From the NCBI GenBank assembly GCA_905478725.1, contig CAJQJT010000129.1, positions 1 to 10,555 of the forward strand: a stretch of 10,555 nt of DNA. The letters are read 5' to 3'. The position numbers were made by a program, and so were the translations under genes. The notes beneath the pieces were generated by a model, which saw nothing but the letters and a program-made list of their open reading frames with translations, was not told where the DNA came from and made no database searches. This document shows positions 7,021 to 10,555 of the stretch, piece by piece. The stretch's first letter is position 1; every line of letters begins with the position of its first letter. Source of the stretch: an uncultured Pseudomonadales bacterium (GTDB lineage Bacteria > Pseudomonadota > Gammaproteobacteria > Pseudomonadales > Porticoccaceae).

Positions 7021-7503
7021 TTAGCTCTTTTTACTGAGCGATGACTTTACCGAGGCATGTACTCCACGCCCCAGCACTTTAATACGGTCTTCCATAAAGT
7101 CCACGCCATAGAGAATTATTACCACCAAAACAGCTAGCTTAATGGTCGGCATTAGGTGACCTGAGGCGATCATCACACCCAGTGCTGCCAGCACCCAAAT
7201 TGTTGCTGCTGAGGTGACCCCGACCACGGCACCATCTTTGGCTAGCATCACACCGGCGCCGAGAAAACCTATGCCGGTAATGACCTGGCCAACCACTCGC
7301 GATGGGTCGACAACATTGCCCTGCAATAAAAAGGTTGTCGCCAAAAATAAGTAGGTGCCGAGTGTGATTAGGCACGAGGTTCTTATACCCACCGGCTTGC
7401 CGCGCAGTTGGCGCTCAAGTCCAATAATGGTGCCACAAAACATCGCCGTGCCAATGGCGGGCCACTGGTAGGGTGCTATGTCGAAAAGCTGGGTTAGGTC
7501 CAT
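7021..7503 (-). CDS. MgtC/SapB-family membrane protein (short form)
   Basis: A 160-residue protein with about four to five membrane segments (near 15-30, 44-61, 72-88, 97-113, 119-134). Signatures of the MgtC/SapB transmembrane domain are plain: GLERQLRGKPVGIRTS (28-43), GQVITGIGFLGAGVM (72-86) and VTSAATIWVLAALG (96-109). It lacks the C-terminal soluble domain of full-length MgtC (about 230 residues), ending in a short basic tail, so it is closer to the SapB/YhiD short type. Salmonella MgtC affects F-ATPase and survival at low magnesium; whether short forms share this is unclear, so no magnesium role is assigned. The start is ATG at 7501-7503, with only a weak upstream ribosome site. It lies 94 bp after ptsP on the same strand and could be read with it or from its own promoter in the gap. 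Confidence 0.88.
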   Translation of the reverse strand: MDLTQLFDIAPYQWPAIGTAMFCGTIIGLERQLRGKPVGIRTSCLITLGTYLFLATTFLLQGNVVDPSRVVGQVITGIGFLGAGVMLAKDGAVVGVTSAATIWVLAALGVMIASGHLMPTIKLAVLVVIILYGVDFMEDRIKVLGRGVHASVKSSLSKKS

Positions 7504-7597
7504 ATTTTTGTTTGCTCAAGTGTGTTTGGTTTATGCAATGCTCTGAGCAATCAACCTGTGAATGACGCTGCTCATTTTTTTTGTTGCTATTGAGTCG

Positions 7598-9841
7598 CTA
7601 GTCGTCAGGGTAGATAGCGGATTTGGTGATCAGTGTTTCTGCCGCCGCGCGAATATCCTGTGCATTGTCCATGGTCAGTGCCTGTGCTAAAAAAGCTTCG
7701 GCATCACTCACGCTGGTGGCTCGCAGCAGCCATTTGATTAACGGCAACTTCGATGAACTCATACTTAACTGGCGGATGCCCATGCCCAGGAGCAGTAGCA
7801 CTGAGATTGGGTCAGAGGCCATTTCGCCGCACAAACTTACCGGTAGTTGGCAATCCTGGGCACAGCGAACTATGCGCAGTATTTCGTGAATAATAGCCGG
7901 GTGCAGCGGGTCATAGAGTTTGCCGACCAGGGGATTGTTGCGGTCGAGGGCCAGTAGATACTGGCTCAAATCGTTGCTGCCGATGGAAATAAAATCCAGT
8001 TTATTGCGCCATAGCGGTAGCAGCGAGATACTGCTCGGTACTTCCACCATGATACCCAGACGCGGGCGGCAGACGCTTTTACCTTCGGCTAACAATTGCT
8101 TAAACGACTCATCGAGCAATTCTATGGCTTGGTTTAACTCACCCGTTGAGCCAACCATGGGCAGCAGTAGATGGACATTATCCTGTCCCGCGGCAGCCAC
8201 CATCACGGCTCGAAATTGGGTTATCAACAATTGTAGATTGTCGAGAGTAAAGCGGATACCACGCCAGCCCAAGGCCGGATTTTCCTCCTCAACTATGGGC
8301 AAATAGGGCAGCGGTTTGTCGGCGCCAATGTCGAGGGTGCGGATGTACACCGGCTTGTTTTTATAGGACTCAATGACCTCTCGGTATACAGCCACTTGGT
8401 CCGCTTCCGAGGGCAAACTCTGGCGCACCATAAACGGAATTTCGCTGCGGTAGAGGCCAATACCTTCGGCGCCATTCTTGAGTCCGGGCAATAAATCAGC
8501 TTGCAGGCCAGAGTTAGCCATCAGGGTGACCTTTGTACCATCGGTTGTTATGGCAGCAAGGTCTCGGTTTACTGCGAGGCGCAGGGCAACATTCTGCTGG
8601 CTCTTAATGATACTTTGGTATTCCTCGATAAGGGCATCGCTGGGGGCAATAATAATCTGCCCATTATCGCCATCAACAATCAGCTGTTGGCCCATGGGTA
8701 GCGATAATTCACCTACACCCACCACTGCTGGAATACCCAGCGCGTTGGCGAAAATTGAGATATGCGAAAGTGCGGCGCCAGCAGAACAGACTATTCCCAC
8801 CATAAGGTCAATGGGCAGGCTGACAATATCGGAAACACTGAGTTGATCACCGACCAGTATTATCGGCGAGCCATCCTCCGGCTCTATAGCCTCTGGCTGA
8901 TCGCCACGCCAGGCAAGGTAGAGTTTGTCTCCCAGCTGTTCTATATCCTCATGGCGAGCGCGCAGATAGGGGTCTTGCATGGCTTTAAACAGTTCGGAAA
9001 AGTAACTCACCGCCAGTTTTAGTGCCCAGGGCAAGGCTTTTCCGGTTTTGATGGCATCAGTTATATGTGCGCCAAAACCCGGGTCATCCAATAACATCTG
9101 GTAGGCGTCGACTACGGCCGCCAGATTGTCGCCGAGAGTTTGCTCGACTATCTGCCGCTCCTGTTTTAGCTCCGCCATAACCCTGGATTTTAATCTGAGC
9201 CAGGCCTCAAGTTCCTGCTCTATGTGCTCAGCTGTGGATTCCGCAGCCTTGGCCAGCCCGGCCGCTCGTCGCACCCGTGCCTTACCTATGGCAATGCCTG
9301 GGGCACCACTGATGCCATTGCGGTAATCGTTGAGCTGCGGCCTTGATGATTGGCATAACTGCGCGGGTAACGATGCCAACAGCAGTGCCAGATGGGTCGC
9401 CAAGGTGGTTAAAAAAGCCTCCTGCTCAGGGGCTAGGGCCTGGGGGCGACGACTCTGTACCACCAGCACACCAATCACATCACCCCGCTGCACCAGTGGC
9501 ACACCGCAAAAGCTGTGAAACTGTTCTTCATTGGAGCCCGCAACATAGTAATAGTCAGCCAATTCGTCCGGATTAATAAGATTAATACTGTGGCGTGACT
9601 GTGCCACGCGGCCGACCAATCCTTGATTGGCGGGAATAATGAAAGGGTGCCCCTTGGCCAGACCGTGGCTGGCAATGAGTGCCATATCTTTGTCCGCATT
9701 TTGTCGATACAGGCTGCAGACATCGGTGGCAACCACATCGCTTATGGCATCGACAATCAGCTGCACCTGTTCTTCAGCGCTGTCTGCCAGAGCAGCTCTC
9801 TGAATAATGCGATTGAACTCTAGCATCGAAATATTAGTCAT
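7598..9841 (-). CDS. ptsP: PtsP, EI-Ntr: phosphoenolpyruvate-protein phosphotransferase with GAF domain
   Basis: First enzyme of the nitrogen-related PTS: it autophosphorylates from PEP and passes the phosphate to NPr (PtsO), and from there to PtsN. Numbering is from ATG 9841 (747 residues; E. coli PtsP has 748). An N-terminal GAF domain covers about 15-156 (CSLYRQNADKDMALIASHGL, FCGVPLVQRGDVIGVLVVQ). SGAPGIAIGKA (178-188) begins the EI N-terminal domain. The phospho-acceptor is His360 in SAGAALSHISIFANALGIP. The PEP-binding barrel follows with GLYRSEIPFM, RTLDIGADKPLPY, GWRGIRF, MVEVPSS, SIGSNDLSQY and Cys671 in LCGEMASDP. All key residues are present. Start choice: ATG 9868 has only a poorly spaced ribosome site; ATG 9841 has GGAG ten bases upstream and overlaps the GNAT stop by 8 bp; ATG 9826 gives MLEFNRIIQ, most like other PtsP starts. 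No ptsN or ptsO is nearby, and rppH, the common upstream neighbour, is absent. Confidence 0.95.
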   Translation of the reverse strand: MTNISMLEFNRIIQRAALADSAEEQVQLIVDAISDVVATDVCSLYRQNADKDMALIASHGLAKGHPFIIPANQGLVGRVAQSRHSINLINPDELADYYYVAGSNEEQFHSFCGVPLVQRGDVIGVLVVQSRRPQALAPEQEAFLTTLATHLALLLASLPAQLCQSSRPQLNDYRNGISGAPGIAIGKARVRRAAGLAKAAESTAEHIEQELEAWLRLKSRVMAELKQERQIVEQTLGDNLAAVVDAYQMLLDDPGFGAHITDAIKTGKALPWALKLAVSYFSELFKAMQDPYLRARHEDIEQLGDKLYLAWRGDQPEAIEPEDGSPIILVGDQLSVSDIVSLPIDLMVGIVCSAGAALSHISIFANALGIPAVVGVGELSLPMGQQLIVDGDNGQIIIAPSDALIEEYQSIIKSQQNVALRLAVNRDLAAITTDGTKVTLMANSGLQADLLPGLKNGAEGIGLYRSEIPFMVRQSLPSEADQVAVYREVIESYKNKPVYIRTLDIGADKPLPYLPIVEEENPALGWRGIRFTLDNLQLLITQFRAVMVAAAGQDNVHLLLPMVGSTGELNQAIELLDESFKQLLAEGKSVCRPRLGIMVEVPSSISLLPLWRNKLDFISIGSNDLSQYLLALDRNNPLVGKLYDPLHPAIIHEILRIVRCAQDCQLPVSLCGEMASDPISVLLLLGMGIRQLSMSSSKLPLIKWLLRATSVSDAEAFLAQALTMDNAQDIRAAAETLITKSAIYPDD

Positions 9842-10292
9842 TAAGCATGAGCTCCATACGTAAGCCATCTTCTCTGTCGTGATAGTAGGCGGGCAATTCG
9901 TCTAGCAGACCAAAGCCCATGGATAGATAAAAATTCTGTACAGCTGTTTGCCCGCGGCGAACTTCCAAACGGCAGCGTGAATAACCTAGGCAGTGCAATT
10001 CAGCGAACAAACTCTGGCTTAAGCGTCGTGCCAGCTGCTGGCCTCGCCAGTCCGGTAAAACCGCTAGTGAATAGAGCCGTGCAGGTCTGGGCAGCGCAGG
10101 TAATAAACACATGCCATAGCCAACCACTTGCTCGCCAACGCGAGCCAGGTGGGTGGTCGCTTTGGCTTGACTGAGTAGGTAATGCATTTGCCGAGGGCTG
10201 ATCTTATCAGTGCTAAAGCATCTGGCCTCTATGGTTAATAGATCCTGTTTGTCACTGAGGGTGGCTCGGTCCAGGGGTATTAGAGCTGACAT
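9834..10292 (-). CDS. GNAT-family N-acetyltransferase, RimI-like
   Basis: A 152-residue single-domain GNAT enzyme that should transfer an acetyl group from acetyl-CoA to an amine. Motif A is seen as LYSLAVLPDWRGQQLARRL (73-91), with RGQQLA (83-88) as the pyrophosphate loop. RCRLEVRRGQTAVQNFYLSMGF (106-127) supplies the next strand and the N-FY-GF signature. YYHDREDGLRMEL (136-148) strongly resembles the C-terminus of RimI, which acetylates the N-terminus of ribosomal protein S18. Whether this is the RimI of the organism cannot be decided; its place next to a RimK-like ligase suggests a specialised peptide or protein modification. Its ATG shares one base with the upstream gene's stop (TAATG), and its own stop overlaps the start of ptsP, so translation of the three genes is probably coupled. 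The related gene beside RimK-like ligases in other proteobacteria can carry an added C39-peptidase-like domain; that part is absent here. Confidence 0.85.
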   Translation of the reverse strand: MSALIPLDRATLSDKQDLLTIEARCFSTDKISPRQMHYLLSQAKATTHLARVGEQVVGYGMCLLPALPRPARLYSLAVLPDWRGQQLARRLSQSLFAELHCLGYSRCRLEVRRGQTAVQNFYLSMGFGLLDELPAYYHDREDGLRMELMLND

Positions 10293-10555
10293 TAAAGCCC
10301 TCTTTTTTCCAATCGGCGCAAAAACTCCGCCATTATTTGCCCATAGAGTTGCTCGCCCAAATAGGCATCCTCAACACCCTGATCAATACTCGGGTTGTCA
10401 TTCACTTCGAGTACATAAGCGCGCTCGTCGTGCACCTTGATATCGACACCGTAGAGGCCGTTGCCTACAACTTTGGCGGCCTTTAATGCTGCATCCAGTA
10501 CTATTTTGGGTGCCTCAAAGGTTGGCAAAGTATCAAAGTCACCAGAAAAAAAGCG
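10292..10555 (-). CDS. RimK-family ATP-grasp ligase, C-terminal fragment (truncated by window edge)
   Basis: The last 87 residues of an ATP-grasp enzyme; the frame is open to the window end, so the true start lies outside. Visible are SGDFDTLPTFEAPKIVLDAA, then NGLYGVDIK, and VLEVNDNPSIDQGVED, where Glu and Asn of EVNDNP should bind the Mg-ATP pair. The ending LGEQLYGQIMAEFLRRLEKRG matches the long RimK-like proteins that carry an N-terminal RLAN-type domain, more than the 300-residue E. coli RimK that adds glutamate to ribosomal protein S6. Such ligases join an amino acid, often glutamate, to a carboxylate; the substrate here is unknown. A TTG at 10526-10528 lies inside the conserved domain and is not a start. 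The stop TAA shares its last base with the ATG of the GNAT gene, a sign of translational coupling. Confidence 0.85.
   Translation of the reverse strand, partial: RFFSGDFDTLPTFEAPKIVLDAALKAAKVVGNGLYGVDIKVHDERAYVLEVNDNPSIDQGVEDAYLGEQLYGQIMAEFLRRLEKRGL

Noticed and set aside
7544..7582. TGAGCA / TGCTCA arms followed by eight T, like a rightward terminator
   Set aside because: The stem is only 6 bp with a 19-base loop, no rightward gene precedes it directly, and on the minus strand, where ptsP and the MgtC-like gene are read, it has no T tract after it. A short competing palindrome (7539-7549) weakens it further.
7920..8846. + strand open frames of 128 and 122 codons
   Set aside because: Both are antisense to the ptsP EI domain and read as low-complexity Ser/Arg-rich products; they are shadows of ptsP codon usage.
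1..10555. Mobile element, prophage, CRISPR, toxin-antitoxin or secondary-metabolite cluster
   Set aside because: No transposase, integrase, repeat-spacer array, attachment-like terminal repeat or small toxin pair is seen; gene content is metabolic and housekeeping.

Overview
This window looks like chromosomal DNA of a gammaproteobacterium, probably a marine heterotroph of the Cellvibrionales/SAR92 type. That placement is inferred from protein character (GAF-containing PtsP, a RimK-like ATP-grasp ligase, a DgoK/DgoA galactose module) and moderate GC; there is no rRNA or marker gene to confirm it. Coding density is high. I see no tRNA, rRNA, insertion sequence, phage gene or CRISPR array.

Left part (1-5945) is a divergent sugar-catabolism locus built around one 170-bp intergenic region (2394-2563). 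Leftward run a secreted alpha/beta hydrolase and a cytoplasmic GH42 beta-galactosidase (cut off by the window edge). Rightward run an SDR sugar dehydrogenase, 2-dehydro-3-deoxygalactonokinase (dgoK), 2-dehydro-3-deoxy-6-phosphogalactonate aldolase (dgoA) and an SMP-30-type sugar lactonase, with gaps of 4, 22 and 50 bp. Together they fit the De Ley-Doudoroff route: beta-galactoside -> galactose -> galactonolactone -> galactonate -> (dehydratase, not in this window) -> KDGal -> KDPGal -> pyruvate + glyceraldehyde 3-phosphate. Missing from view are the galactonate dehydratase, a transporter and a regulator.

Middle (5946-6959): a 96-bp spacer with a compact dyad, then a single DUF1295 (steroid 5-alpha-reductase-like) membrane protein on the + strand. 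It converges on the next block.

Right part (7021-10555) is a leftward set: the end of a RimK-like ATP-grasp ligase, a RimI-like GNAT acetyltransferase, ptsP (EI-Ntr) and a short MgtC/SapB-family membrane protein. The first three are tightly coupled (TAATG junction, then an 8-bp overlap), so peptide or protein modification genes are probably co-translated with the first enzyme of the nitrogen-related phosphotransferase system. The MgtC-like gene follows after 94 bp.

I did not find a clearly new biological system. The points most worth a second look are: the divergent operator region with a perfect 12-bp palindrome; 12-bp tandem repeats at the 3' ends of two adjacent operon genes (dgoK and dgoA); and the coupled rimK-like/GNAT/ptsP arrangement.
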